Of a DNA stretch of 17,705 nucleotides, positions 1 through 6,570 are shown one piece after another. The notes under the pieces were generated by a model that saw only the letters and a program-made list of their open reading frames with translations, made no database searches and had not been told where the DNA came from. The DNA is from an uncultured Olsenella sp. (lineage in GTDB: Bacteria; Actinomycetota; Coriobacteriia; Coriobacteriales; Atopobiaceae), in the NCBI GenBank assembly GCA_959598545.1, contig CAUGFC010000030.1:1-17705 (forward strand). Direction: 5' to 3'. The position numbers were made by a program, and so were the translations under genes. Every line of letters begins with the position of its first letter. The stretch's first letter is position 1.

Positions 1-3
1 AAG

Positions 4-64
4 CTGTCCGAGCGCCGGACTTCGCCCGGCTCGCGGCCCGGACAGCCCGCCCGTTCTTCTCGCC
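4..64 (+). repeat. Leader hairpin plus CGTTCTTCTCGCC motif upstream of argB
   Basis: CTGTCCG at 4-10 pairs with CGGACAG at 39-45, with a weaker inner stem (GAGC 10-13 with GCTC 29-32). Seven bases further on, at 52-64, is an exact CGTTCTTCTCGCC, the motif found in most other gaps of this window. No reading frame entering from position 1 looks like the end of ArgJ, the usual upstream neighbour, so this is probably a spacer inside or at the head of the arg operon. It could be a terminator or attenuator with a pyrimidine-rich tail, or a fragment of the repeat family. The sequence does not decide between these. Confidence 0.5.
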
Positions 65-84
65 AGCGTATGTAAGGAGCAACC

Positions 85-960
85 ATGAAGCAGCGTGACA
101 AGCAGGAGAGGGAGGCGGCTGCCTCGAAGGTCGACGTCCTGAACGAGGCCCTGCCGTGGATCCACCGCAGCACGGGCAAGACCTTCGTGATCAAGTACGG
201 CGGCTCGGCCATGGAGGACCCCGAGCTCTGCCGCCAGGTGGTGGCCGACATCGAGATGCTCAAGCTGCTCGGCATCCGCATCGTGCTCGTGCACGGCGGC
301 GGCAAGGCGATCAGCGCGCACGTCAAGGCGCTCGGCCTGCCCGTGAGCTTCAAGGGCGGGCTGCGCGTGACCGACGACGCCACGATGGAGGCGGTGCGCG
401 AGGTGCTCGTGGGCAAGGTCAACCAGGACCTCGTCTGGGCGCTCAACGAGTACGGCCACAACGCGGTGGGCATCTCCGGCGCCGACGGCAAGATGCTCAA
501 GGCCGAGCAGGTCGACCCCGAGCTCGGGCGCGTGGGCCGCATCCGCGAGGTGGACCCGAGCCTCATCGAGACCATCCTCGAGGACGGCTACATCCCCGTG
601 GTCGCCACGGTGGGCTGCGCCCCCGACGGCTTCTTCAACATCAACGCCGACGTGGCGGCGGGCAAGATCGCCGAGGCCCTGGGTGCCGACAAGCTGATCT
701 ACCTGACCGACGTCGACGGCCTCTACGGCGACGTCAACGACGAGGACACCCTCATCCAGACCCTCACGCGCGACGAGACCCACATGCTGCTGGACTCCGG
801 AGAGCTGGACGGCGGCATGCTGCCCAAGATCCGCTCGATCGCGGAGGCGCTCGACGCGGGCGTCTCGGAGGTCGTCATCCTGAACGGAACCTACCCGCAC
901 TCGCTGCTTCTTGAGATCTTCACGGACGCCGGCTGCGGTACCATGTTCACCAGAGAGTAG
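85..960 (+). CDS. argB: Acetylglutamate kinase
   Basis: ArgB phosphorylates N-acetyl-L-glutamate with ATP, the second step of the acetylated arginine pathway in the cytoplasm. The 291-residue protein has the family's KYGGSAM (37-43), HGGGK (70-74) and GGLRVTD (91-97) motifs and an N-I-N-A-D segment near residue 190. TAAGGAG at 73-79, four bases before ATG 85, supports the start. The stretch before KYGG includes a helix-like segment (LNEALPWI, about 19-26) of the kind known in arginine-inhibited hexameric forms, so feedback inhibition by arginine is a reasonable inference. Length is normal for the family. argD follows after 45 bp on the same strand, as in argCJBD operons; argC and argJ would lie upstream of the window. 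Confidence 0.96.
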   Translation: MKQRDKQEREAAASKVDVLNEALPWIHRSTGKTFVIKYGGSAMEDPELCRQVVADIEMLKLLGIRIVLVHGGGKAISAHVKALGLPVSFKGGLRVTDDATMEAVREVLVGKVNQDLVWALNEYGHNAVGISGADGKMLKAEQVDPELGRVGRIREVDPSLIETILEDGYIPVVATVGCAPDGFFNINADVAAGKIAEALGADKLIYLTDVDGLYGDVNDEDTLIQTLTRDETHMLLDSGELDGGMLPKIRSIAEALDAGVSEVVILNGTYPHSLLLEIFTDAGCGTMFTRE

Positions 961-962
961 CC

Positions 963-980
963 GCCGCGCGCCCGCGCGGC
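963..980 (+). other. GC-rich hairpin between argB and argD
   Basis: GCCGCGCG (963-970) and CGCGCGGC (973-980) form an almost loopless 8-bp palindrome, or a 7-bp stem with a GCCC loop. It sits two bases after the argB stop and ends 12 bases before the argD ribosome-binding site (GAAGGGAG, 993-1000). No T-run follows, so it is not an intrinsic terminator. It could stabilise the argB 3' end or adjust argD translation. Confidence 0.5.
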
Positions 981-1005
981 TCGTCGTCAGGCGAAGGGAG
1001 CCCTG

Positions 1006-2265
1006 ATGTCTGCAGACGACAAGAACCTCGTGCCGGCCGTCTCGCCCGAGGAGCGCGAGCTCGACGACACCTTCGTGATGGGGACGTACGGCCGTCTCCC
1101 CGTCGAGTTCGTGAGCGGCCACGGTGCCACGCTCGTGGACGCCGAGGGCAACGAGTACCTCGACCTTCTCGGCGGCATCGGCTGTGCCAGCCTGGGCTAC
1201 GGCCACCCGGCCGTGGTCGAGGCCCTGCGCGAGCAGGCCGGGCGCATCTGGCAGGTGGGCAACTACTTCTACGTCGAGCACCGCGGCGAGCTGGCCGCGA
1301 CGCTCTCCGCGTTGCTCTCCACGACCACCGACGAGGGCGGCCACGAGATGGGCTCGACGGGCACGCGCTGGAAGACGTTCTTCTCCAACTCCGGTGCCGA
1401 GGCCAACGAGGGTGCCATCAAGCTGGCGCGCCGCTGGGGCGAGAAGAACCTCGACGGCGCCAGCACCATCGTGACCGCGCGCAAGAGCTTCCACGGCCGC
1501 ACGCTGGCGACGCTCGCGGCCACCGGCCAGGACAAGTACCACAGGAGCTTCCGCCCGCTGCCCGAGGGCTTCGTCTCCGTGCCGCTGAACGACATCTACA
1601 CGCTGCGCGAGCGTGTCGAGCGCGGCGGCGTGTGCGCGATCATGCTCGAGTGCGTGCAGGGTGAGGGCGGCGTGTGGAACGCCAACTACGACTACCTGCG
1701 CGACGTGCGCGAGCTCTGCACCGAGAAGGGCCTCCTGCTGATCTGCGACGAGGTCCAGACCGGGTTCTACCGCTGCGGCTCGCCGTTCTGCTACCAGCGC
1801 TCCGGGATCGAGCCGGACGTGGTTGCCATGGCCAAGGGCATCGCGGCGGGCTTCCCCATGGGCGCCTTCGCCGCGCGCGCCGAGGTCGCGGACCTGCTGC
1901 AGCCCGGTGACCACGGCTCGACCTTCGGCGGCAACGCGCTCGCGTGCGCCGTGGGCCTCGCCTGCGCACGGACGCTCGCGGAGGAGGGCATGGGGGAGCA
2001 CGTGCTCTCCGTCGGCCGTCACCTGCGCCACCGCCTCACCGCGATGGAGCACGTCGTGGAGGTTCGCGGCCACGGCCTCATGCGCGGCGCCCAGCTCGAC
2101 GTGCCGATCGCCACGCAGGTCGTGGAGGAAGGCCTGGCAGAGGGCCTCGTCCTCAACCACATCGGCGACTCGATCCTGCGCTTCCTCCCGCCGCTCGTGA
2201 TCATCCGCGAGGAGGTCGACGAGGCCTGCGACCGCCTCGAGGCCCTCATCGCGCGCCTGGCGTAA
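1006..2265 (+). CDS. argD: Acetylornithine aminotransferase
   Basis: This is a class-III, PLP-dependent aminotransferase that interconverts N-acetylglutamate semialdehyde and N-acetylornithine, the fourth step of arginine synthesis. The 419-residue protein shows FFSNSGAEANEGAIKLAR (125-142), the cofactor-contacting DEVQTG (248-253) and the PLP lysine K277 in MAKGIAAGFPMGA. Compared with textbook ArgD there is an extra loop at about 106-122, just before FFSNSG, rich in T, G and E. GAAGGGAG at 993-1000 supports ATG 1006. Position directly after argB separates it from other class-III aminotransferases such as ornithine or GABA aminotransferase; some ArgD enzymes also act in lysine synthesis, which cannot be judged here. 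The stop is followed at once by a small hairpin (GGGGC 2266-2270, GCCCC 2274-2278). Confidence 0.94.
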   Translation: MSADDKNLVPAVSPEERELDDTFVMGTYGRLPVEFVSGHGATLVDAEGNEYLDLLGGIGCASLGYGHPAVVEALREQAGRIWQVGNYFYVEHRGELAATLSALLSTTTDEGGHEMGSTGTRWKTFFSNSGAEANEGAIKLARRWGEKNLDGASTIVTARKSFHGRTLATLAATGQDKYHRSFRPLPEGFVSVPLNDIYTLRERVERGGVCAIMLECVQGEGGVWNANYDYLRDVRELCTEKGLLLICDEVQTGFYRCGSPFCYQRSGIEPDVVAMAKGIAAGFPMGAFAARAEVADLLQPGDHGSTFGGNALACAVGLACARTLAEEGMGEHVLSVGRHLRHRLTAMEHVVEVRGHGLMRGAQLDVPIATQVVEEGLAEGLVLNHIGDSILRFLPPLVIIREEVDEACDRLEALIARLA

Positions 2266-2330
2266 GGGGCTGCGCCCCGCCGCGCTTCTCGACGCCTGCG
2301 GCCTGCGACTCGACCTGTGCGGCCGAGCCT

Positions 2331-2509
2331 GCAGAAGCGAAGATTTCCAGTAATGTGCGACCGTGCATTCCGGGAAGCCCTCCCGATGATGCACGGTCGC
2401 ACATTCTTGCCCGAAGCGACCTCGTTTGGGCGGAAATTTGCGACCTTGCGTCCTTCTCGCTGTCCGGCGGAATGCAGCACCGCGCATTGACGGCAATCTT
2501 CGATGCTGC
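2331..2509 (+). repeat. Intergenic repeat unit B with terminal inverted repeats and hairpin
   Basis: The unit is bounded by GCAG-NNN-CGAAGATT (2331-2345) and its inverse AATCTTCG-NNN-CTGC (2495-2509), 12 of 15 positions complementary. Inside the left end, TTCCAG leads into a perfect 17-bp inverted repeat (2352-2368 with 2389-2405), extended by CGGGA/TCCCG (2371-2375 with 2381-2385). The right arm runs into TTCTTGCC (2404-2411), one base from the common TTCTCGCC motif, and CGTCCTTCTCGCT lies at 2449-2461. The left 41 bases match unit D (minus strand, 4035 down to 3995) at 33 positions. On the plus strand the hairpin may also end argD transcription, although its T-rich tail is short. Confidence 0.8.
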
Positions 2510-2627
2510 GTGCCCGCGTCGTCCCGTGGGGGTTCCGTGGAGCCGGGCGCCCCCGCTCGGGGCGGAGCTGTGGCGTGCACGTTCTGAACCGGCAGCACAG
2601 GGGCCCCGTCCTGCCCTTCTGGTGAGA

Positions 2628-2670
2628 TTGCCGCAAGATTCGTGCAAGCTAACGGAAGGTTTGGCGCAAG
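2628..2670 (+). promoter_or_regulatory. Helically phased GCAAG repeats upstream of the nuclease-like gene
   Basis: GCAAG occurs at 2633-2637, 2644-2648 and 2666-2670, with the variant GGAAG at 2654-2658. The steps are 11, 10 and 12 bases, about one helical turn each. Such an array, 38 bases before the start codon, would suit cooperative binding of a regulator on one DNA face. No regulator is identified. Confidence 0.3.
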
Positions 2671-2707
2671 CGTGTCCGCCTATCCTTCGCCCGTCGAGGG
2701 AGGGGCT

Positions 2708-3811
2708 ATGGACATGAATCTGTACCTTGCGGGTGACGACTCGCTCAAGCTGCTGCGCCACGCCCGGCAGTCGGATGACCTCATGCTCGTGCCAGCGCCT
2801 TTGCTAGGCGAGAAGGAACGCTGCGTGGATAGTGCGTGCCTCTCCGGGATGCTGCCGGCCGACCTGCTGGTACCGACGCCGATGCATCCGCTTGAACTGT
2901 GGTTTCCCGATGCGGGCAGCAGGTGTCAGTCACGTCTCGTGCGTGCGCACGTCTGCCCGACGGCGCTTCCGGAGGGCTCCTACCTGGAGGTGCTCGACGC
3001 ACGGGGAGACCCGTCGCCCTTCTCGGCCAGTCATGAGGGCCACGTGTATGTGGAGTCTGTGGCGCTCACGCTGTTGAGTGCGGCGCGGATGCTCTATGGC
3101 CAGGTTACGCGGGGTCGGCTCTCTACAAACGCTGCGCTCATACGTCTCTCCGCGCTCGCCATGGAGCTCTGCGGCCTCTATGCGCGCGACCCGCTCGCGC
3201 CCGCAACGGGGCAGATGGCATACGACTTGCCGCAGATCGCAAGCGTGTGCGAGACTGCGCGGCTTCTCGACCAGCTGGGCGGCTCTCCCGGGGTGAAGCT
3301 TGCCCGCCGCGCAGCAGCCTACGCCAACGATGGTTCCGGCTCTGCCATGGAGACGCTCTGGTACTTTGCCTTCTGCCTGCCGCCGCGTCTGGGCGGTATT
3401 CACCTGGAGCGCCCGCTTCAGAACGTGCCGATCGAGTGGCCGCCGGGGGCGCGCGAGCTCGCTTGCCACGAACGGCTGCGCCCGGATTTCCACTGGCCGC
3501 GTTATCGGCGCGTCTGCGAGTACGACAGCGAGCTGCACAAGAACCCCCGCGCCTTCTACGAGGACCGCGACCGCGCGAAGGACTACGGCCTCTGTGAGCT
3601 GGGCTACTTTCCCATCACCGACCAGGATACGGCGAGTGCCGACGCCATGCTCGCGTTCCTGCGGCTGTTCGTGCGCTCGATCGAGGGCGCGGAGGACGAA
3701 AACTTCCGCCGGCGGATGAGGCGCGTGCTGGGCGACCCCCAGGTCAACGCCGCGCGCAGCCTGCTTCGTGCCCTGCTCGTGCCGCCCACGCTGCGCTGGC
3801 AGGATGAGTAG
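2708..3811 (+). CDS. Hypothetical protein with PD-(D/E)XK (DUF559/Vsr-like) C-terminal domain
   Basis: The 367-residue protein has no certain function. Residues about 210-300 carry a PD-(D/E)XK-like pattern: GSAMETLW with E215, then RPDF (D260), then VCEYDS (E271, D273), then a charged helix ending in LGYFPIT. This resembles the DUF559/Vsr-like nuclease fold. The middle (about 110-165, including YVESVALTLLSAARM and ELCGLYARDP) recalls a family I remember as widespread in Coriobacteriia, sometimes annotated with AbiEi-type antitoxin domains; that is recollection only. The usual catalytic lysine after E-x is replaced by D273, so cleavage is not assured. ATG 2708 was chosen over an in-frame ATG at 2642 because GAGGGAGGGG lies just upstream. 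Codon use is less uniformly G+C-rich than in neighbouring genes. Repeat units B, C and D lie on both sides, and the gene converges on the MFS gene. Confidence 0.6.
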   Translation: MDMNLYLAGDDSLKLLRHARQSDDLMLVPAPLLGEKERCVDSACLSGMLPADLLVPTPMHPLELWFPDAGSRCQSRLVRAHVCPTALPEGSYLEVLDARGDPSPFSASHEGHVYVESVALTLLSAARMLYGQVTRGRLSTNAALIRLSALAMELCGLYARDPLAPATGQMAYDLPQIASVCETARLLDQLGGSPGVKLARRAAAYANDGSGSAMETLWYFAFCLPPRLGGIHLERPLQNVPIEWPPGARELACHERLRPDFHWPRYRRVCEYDSELHKNPRAFYEDRDRAKDYGLCELGYFPITDQDTASADAMLAFLRLFVRSIEGAEDENFRRRMRRVLGDPQVNAARSLLRALLVPPTLRWQDE

Positions 3812-3830
3812 TGGGCTAGACTCAGGGGGA

Positions 3831-3906
3831 GGTTCTTCTCGTCGCGCGTGAGCACGCAACATCGCACGTTACCGGTAAAGCGCGATGTTGCGTGCCGAGA
3901 AGAACG
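3831..3906. repeat. Intergenic hairpin C
   Basis: The right arm is one uninterrupted 24-base block, 3882-3905. It pairs with GTTCTTCTCG (3832-3841) and GCACGCAACATCGC (3852-3865), with a 10-base bulge on the left side. The loop holds the perfect palindrome TTACCGGTAA (3869-3878). Both outer arms are near-copies of the common motif: 3831-3843 on the plus strand with two mismatches and 3894-3906 on the minus strand with one. It starts 20 bp after the nuclease-like stop codon, so it may work as that gene's 3' hairpin, but no T-run follows. Confidence 0.8.
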
Positions 3907-4044
3907 CAGAGTCGAAGATCTATGCGCAAAGGAGTGCACTTACGAGCGCGCACGGCGAGAAAAACGCGACTGTGCGTCCGTCATGCGGATTGACGGGACG
4001 CACAGTCGCGCGTTGCTGGAAATCTTCGATTGTGCGGGCGAGAA
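3906..4044 (-). repeat. Intergenic repeat unit D, homologous to unit B
   Basis: GCAG-NNN-CGAAGAT at 3906-3919 abuts hairpin C; the inverse, AATCTTCG-NNN-GTGC, is at 4021-4035. Read on the minus strand the unit gives TTCTCGCC (4044-4037), then a 41-base block matching unit B at 33 positions, then a hairpin (4010-3965), then TTTTTCTCGCC (3964-3954). Base pairs 3965-4010, 3971-4004 and 3976-3999 differ from their counterparts in unit B, yet both sides changed together and pairing is kept. That argues for selection on the hairpin rather than chance similarity. Confidence 0.8.
3960..4010 (-). terminator. Rho-independent terminator of the MFS gene
   Basis: On the minus strand, 41 bases after the MFS stop, a 19-bp stem (3965-3978 and 3979-3983 with 3997-4010 and 3991-3995, one bulged base at 3996) with a 7-base loop is followed directly by TTTTT (3964-3960). 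This is the clearest intrinsic terminator in the window. It is also the core of repeat unit D. Confidence 0.75.
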
Positions 4045-4050
4045 ATGCCC

Positions 4051-5280
4051 CTACGCCTCCGTGCGCTCGGGGACGCGCAGCATCGTGACGAAGCCCACGA
4101 CGAAGAGCACCGCGATCGAGAGCACGCCGAGGCTGGAGTTGCCGGTGAGCGCGGTGAACGTGCCCACGAGGAACGTGCCCAGGATGGCGGCGTACTTGCC
4201 GAAGATGTCGAAGAAGCCGAAGTACTCGTTGGCGCGCTCCTTGGGGCAGAGCTTGCCGAACTCGGAGCGCGAGAGCGCCTGGATGCCGCCCTGGAACATG
4301 CCCACCAGAATCGCCAGGAACCAGAACTCCGCGGCCGAGCGCAGGAAGAACGCGGCGAAGAGGGTGATGCCGAAGTAGGCGGCGATCGCGATCAGCAGCA
4401 TGCGGCGCGTGCCGTACTTGGACGAAAGGCGGCCGTAGATGATGGCGCTCGGGAAGGCCACGAACTGCGTGACGAGAAGCGCGAGCACGAGCTGCGTGGA
4501 GTCGATCCCCAGCTCGGTGCCGTAGCTCGTGGAGAGCTTGATGATGGTGTGCACGCCGTCGATGTAGAAGAAGTACGCGATCATGTAGTAGCGGATGGCG
4601 CGGTTGGCCCAGATCTCGCGCAGCGTGCCGGCCAGGCCGCGTACGGCGTTGGCCACGGCGTGCGGCGCGCGCGGCTTGAAGTGGAGCTGCTGCACGTTTT
4701 TGAGCAGGGGCACCGTGAAGGCTGCCCACCAAACGCCGGTGATGATGAACGCGATTTGCATGGCGGTCTGCAGCGTGATGCCCAGCGCCTCGTAGCCCAA
4801 AACCACGCCCAGACACGCGATGAACGGCACACAGCTGCCGATGTAGCCCCAGGCGTAGCCCGCCGACGAGATCTCGTCCATGCGGTCGTCCGTGGTGGTA
4901 TCAACCAGAAGCGCGTCGTAGAAGACCATCGACGAGTTTAGCGCCACGGACGAGATCACGTAGATCACGAGGAACGCCAGCGCCGTGGTCACAAAGCCGA
5001 GCGCCACCGTGGCGATCACGCCCGTGCCCACGCAGCCCACGATGAACTTCTTCTTCATGCCCTGCATGTCAGCGATCGAACCCAGCACGGGCATGAGCAG
5101 CGCGATGATCAGCGACGCCACCGTCTCGGCGTAGCTCCAGGCCACCACGACCTCGCCGTCGGGGGAGAGGGAGGAGAAGTAGATCGGGATCACGCTCGTG
5201 GCGAGAAGGACGAGCGCGGAGTTACCCACGTCGTAGACGATCCAGCTCTTCTCGGCCTTGGTCATCTTCTGGTGCGCCAT
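4051..5280 (-). CDS. UMF1-type MFS transporter
   Basis: This is an integral membrane protein of 409 residues, largely hydrophobic with about 12 predicted membrane spans. The opening, WIVYDVGNSALVLLATSVIPIYFSS, fits the UMF1/Atg22-like branch of the major facilitator superfamily, whose members usually begin with a YDWANSAF-like helix. GMKKKF near residue 73 and YGTRRM in the second half are the cytoplasmic loop motifs expected after TM2 and TM8. The substrate is unknown; the family has no settled bacterial function. I start at ATG 5280 rather than an in-frame codon at 5304 because GGAAAGGAAG (plus-strand 5284-5293) precedes it. ATGTTA at 5314-5319 reads TAACAT on the minus strand, a possible -10. 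The gene diverges from the phospholipase-like gene and ends at the terminator in unit D. Confidence 0.8.
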   Translation of the reverse strand: MAHQKMTKAEKSWIVYDVGNSALVLLATSVIPIYFSSLSPDGEVVVAWSYAETVASLIIALLMPVLGSIADMQGMKKKFIVGCVGTGVIATVALGFVTTALAFLVIYVISSVALNSSMVFYDALLVDTTTDDRMDEISSAGYAWGYIGSCVPFIACLGVVLGYEALGITLQTAMQIAFIITGVWWAAFTVPLLKNVQQLHFKPRAPHAVANAVRGLAGTLREIWANRAIRYYMIAYFFYIDGVHTIIKLSTSYGTELGIDSTQLVLALLVTQFVAFPSAIIYGRLSSKYGTRRMLLIAIAAYFGITLFAAFFLRSAAEFWFLAILVGMFQGGIQALSRSEFGKLCPKERANEYFGFFDIFGKYAAILGTFLVGTFTALTGNSSLGVLSIAVLFVVGFVTMLRVPERTEA

Positions 5281-5385
5281 GTGCTTCCTTTCCCGCGACG
5301 CCACAACGCCTCTATGTTAGGCGAGTTGGGGGCGTGCGACGCGTAAGAAGTGCGTAACGGCGGGGCGCGGTGCGGCGTGATGCCC

Positions 5386-5528
5386 TTCTCGCCGTCCAAA
5401 CTCCGACATATGTACGAGCGCCCCGCCCTTCTCGCCCGGCGAGAAGAACGCCGCAATTCGTCTAGCTGCATGTATGTGAAACGCAATCAGCCTGCGGACA
5501 GGAGCGCTCTCGCATATGTCAGAGTTTG
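5386..5528. repeat. Intergenic inverted-repeat unit G
   Basis: Arms of 25 bases at 5397-5421 and 5504-5528 are complementary at 21 positions and both contain GACATATG. TTCTCGCC precedes the left arm (5386-5393). Between the arms, 5429-5445 reads TTCTCGCC-C-GGCGAGAA, a perfect palindrome with one central base; its right half belongs to an exact minus-strand CGTTCTTCTCGCC (5450-5438). GCGGCGT (5372-5378) and ACGCCGC (5448-5454) allow an alternative pairing. The layout matches the other gaps: variable arms with a constant motif. Confidence 0.75.
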
Positions 5529-5569
5529 CGCGCCCCGCCCCGCCCGCCCCGGTCGTGCCTCATTTGGGG

Positions 5570-5575
5570 CATAAT
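5570..5575 (+). promoter_or_regulatory. Possible -10 element of the phospholipase-like gene
   Basis: CATAAT lies 30 bases before ATG 5605, in a stretch otherwise almost pure G and C. No good -35 hexamer is seen 16-18 bases upstream. Confidence 0.4.
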
Positions 5576-5604
5576 CGGGTCAGGACACGACGAAAGGGCC
5601 CGCG

Positions 5605-6570
5605 ATGCCTGCCATCCTCACGCACGACCTCTTCGGCCGGGGCGTCCTCGAGGACGCGACCAGCCTCCTGAACCTGCGCACGCCTGCCGAGCGGGACGCG
5701 TTCCTGCTGGGCAACCAGGGCCCGGACCCGCTCTTCTACCTCACGATCGACCCGCTCATGCACAAGTGGTCCCCGCTCGGCAACGCCCTGCACGCGAGCG
5801 CGCCCGCCGAGGTCCTTCTCGCCATGCGCGAGGCCGCGCTGCGCCTCGAGGGCCGCGAGCGCCAGGTCGCCCGCGCCTACGTCGCCGGCTTCGCCTGCCA
5901 CTGGCTGCTCGACTCCACGATCCACCCCTTCGTCTACTTCTGGCAGAACGGCATCTGCTCCGCGGGCGTCCCGGGGCTGGACGAGTCCGCCCGCTCCCGC
6001 GTCCACGCGGAGATCGAGCGCGACTTCGACGAGATGGCGCTCTTCGCGCTGACCGGTCGCACCGTCGAGCGCTGGCGCCCGCACGAGCGCGTCCTCGCCG
6101 CCTCGCGCGCCACCCTCGCCGCGATCGACAAGGTCTACTTCTACGCGGCGCTCTGGGTCTACGAGCGCGCGATCGACCCGAGGACCTTCTCGACGGCGGT
6201 GCACGAGTTCCGCCTGGTGCAGCGCGTCTTCGACTCCCCGTCCGGCCGCAAGCGCGACCTCCTGGGCACCGTCGAGCGCCTGGCGACGCGCAGGCCCTAC
6301 TCGCTCGTGTGCTCCATGTCGCACCGCGCGCGCCCCGAGGACACCTCCGACTTCGACAACCGCGACCACCGCCCGTGGGAGAACCCCTTCACGCACGAGG
6401 TTGGCACGCAGGGCTTCTGGGACCTCTTCGACGGCGCGCACGCCCGCGCGCTGCCGGTCCTTGACGAGCTGCTCGCCGCCGACCTCGACCTGGAGGGTGC
6501 CCGCGCGCTCACGGCCGACCTCAACTTCGAGGGCGCGCCCACCCCGCCGGGGAAGAGGGTCGCGTGGTAG
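5605..6570 (+). CDS. Zinc-dependent phospholipase C family protein
   Basis: The 321-residue protein has the hallmarks of the zinc-dependent phospholipase C/S1-P1-like fold (Pfam Zn_dep_PLPC, by recollection): an N-terminal LTHDLFG (H7, D8), GNQGPDPLFY (D41), and a helix with CHWLLDSTIHPF giving H99, D103 and H107, spaced as expected for metal ligands. No signal peptide is visible, so unlike secreted toxins of the wider family it probably acts in the cytoplasm; the substrate is unknown. GAAAGGG (5592-5598) supports ATG 5605. The last 7 bases overlap the start of the Vsr gene, suggesting translational coupling. Codons 71-73 (CTT CTC GCC) contain a copy of the intergenic TTCTCGCC motif (5816-5823). 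Confidence 0.75.
   Translation: MPAILTHDLFGRGVLEDATSLLNLRTPAERDAFLLGNQGPDPLFYLTIDPLMHKWSPLGNALHASAPAEVLLAMREAALRLEGRERQVARAYVAGFACHWLLDSTIHPFVYFWQNGICSAGVPGLDESARSRVHAEIERDFDEMALFALTGRTVERWRPHERVLAASRATLAAIDKVYFYAALWVYERAIDPRTFSTAVHEFRLVQRVFDSPSGRKRDLLGTVERLATRRPYSLVCSMSHRARPEDTSDFDNRDHRPWENPFTHEVGTQGFWDLFDGAHARALPVLDELLAADLDLEGARALTADLNFEGAPTPPGKRVAW

Larger units (their letters stand above)
2266..2707. other. 442-bp repeat-rich gap between argD and the nuclease-like gene
   Basis: No credible gene is present. From left to right it holds: a short hairpin at the argD stop (2266-2278); a 179-bp inverted-repeat unit (2331-2509, listed separately) with a strong hairpin; GC-rich small stems such as CCCCGCTCGGGG near 2551-2562; and a run of GCAAG-type repeats at about 10-12 bp spacing (2628-2670) just before the next gene. 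No clear promoter is seen; TATCCT at 2681-2686 is the best -10-like string. The part from 2340 to 2500 is visibly less G+C-rich than the genes. Confidence 0.7.
5281..5604. other. 324-bp divergent gap with long inverted repeat
   Basis: There is no credible gene. The gap separates the divergent MFS (minus) and phospholipase-like (plus) genes, so both promoters should be here. TAACAT (minus, 5319-5314) and CATAAT (plus, 5570-5575) are the best -10 candidates; neither has a convincing -35. The middle is taken up by inverted-repeat unit G (5386-5528, listed separately). Confidence 0.7.

Noticed and set aside
1..84. 3' end of argJ
   Set aside because: None of the three plus-strand frames entering the window gives an ArgJ-like C-terminus.
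3831..4044. CRISPR-like or tandem repeat array
   Set aside because: The repeats are inverted hairpins with different arms, not regularly spaced direct repeats with spacers.
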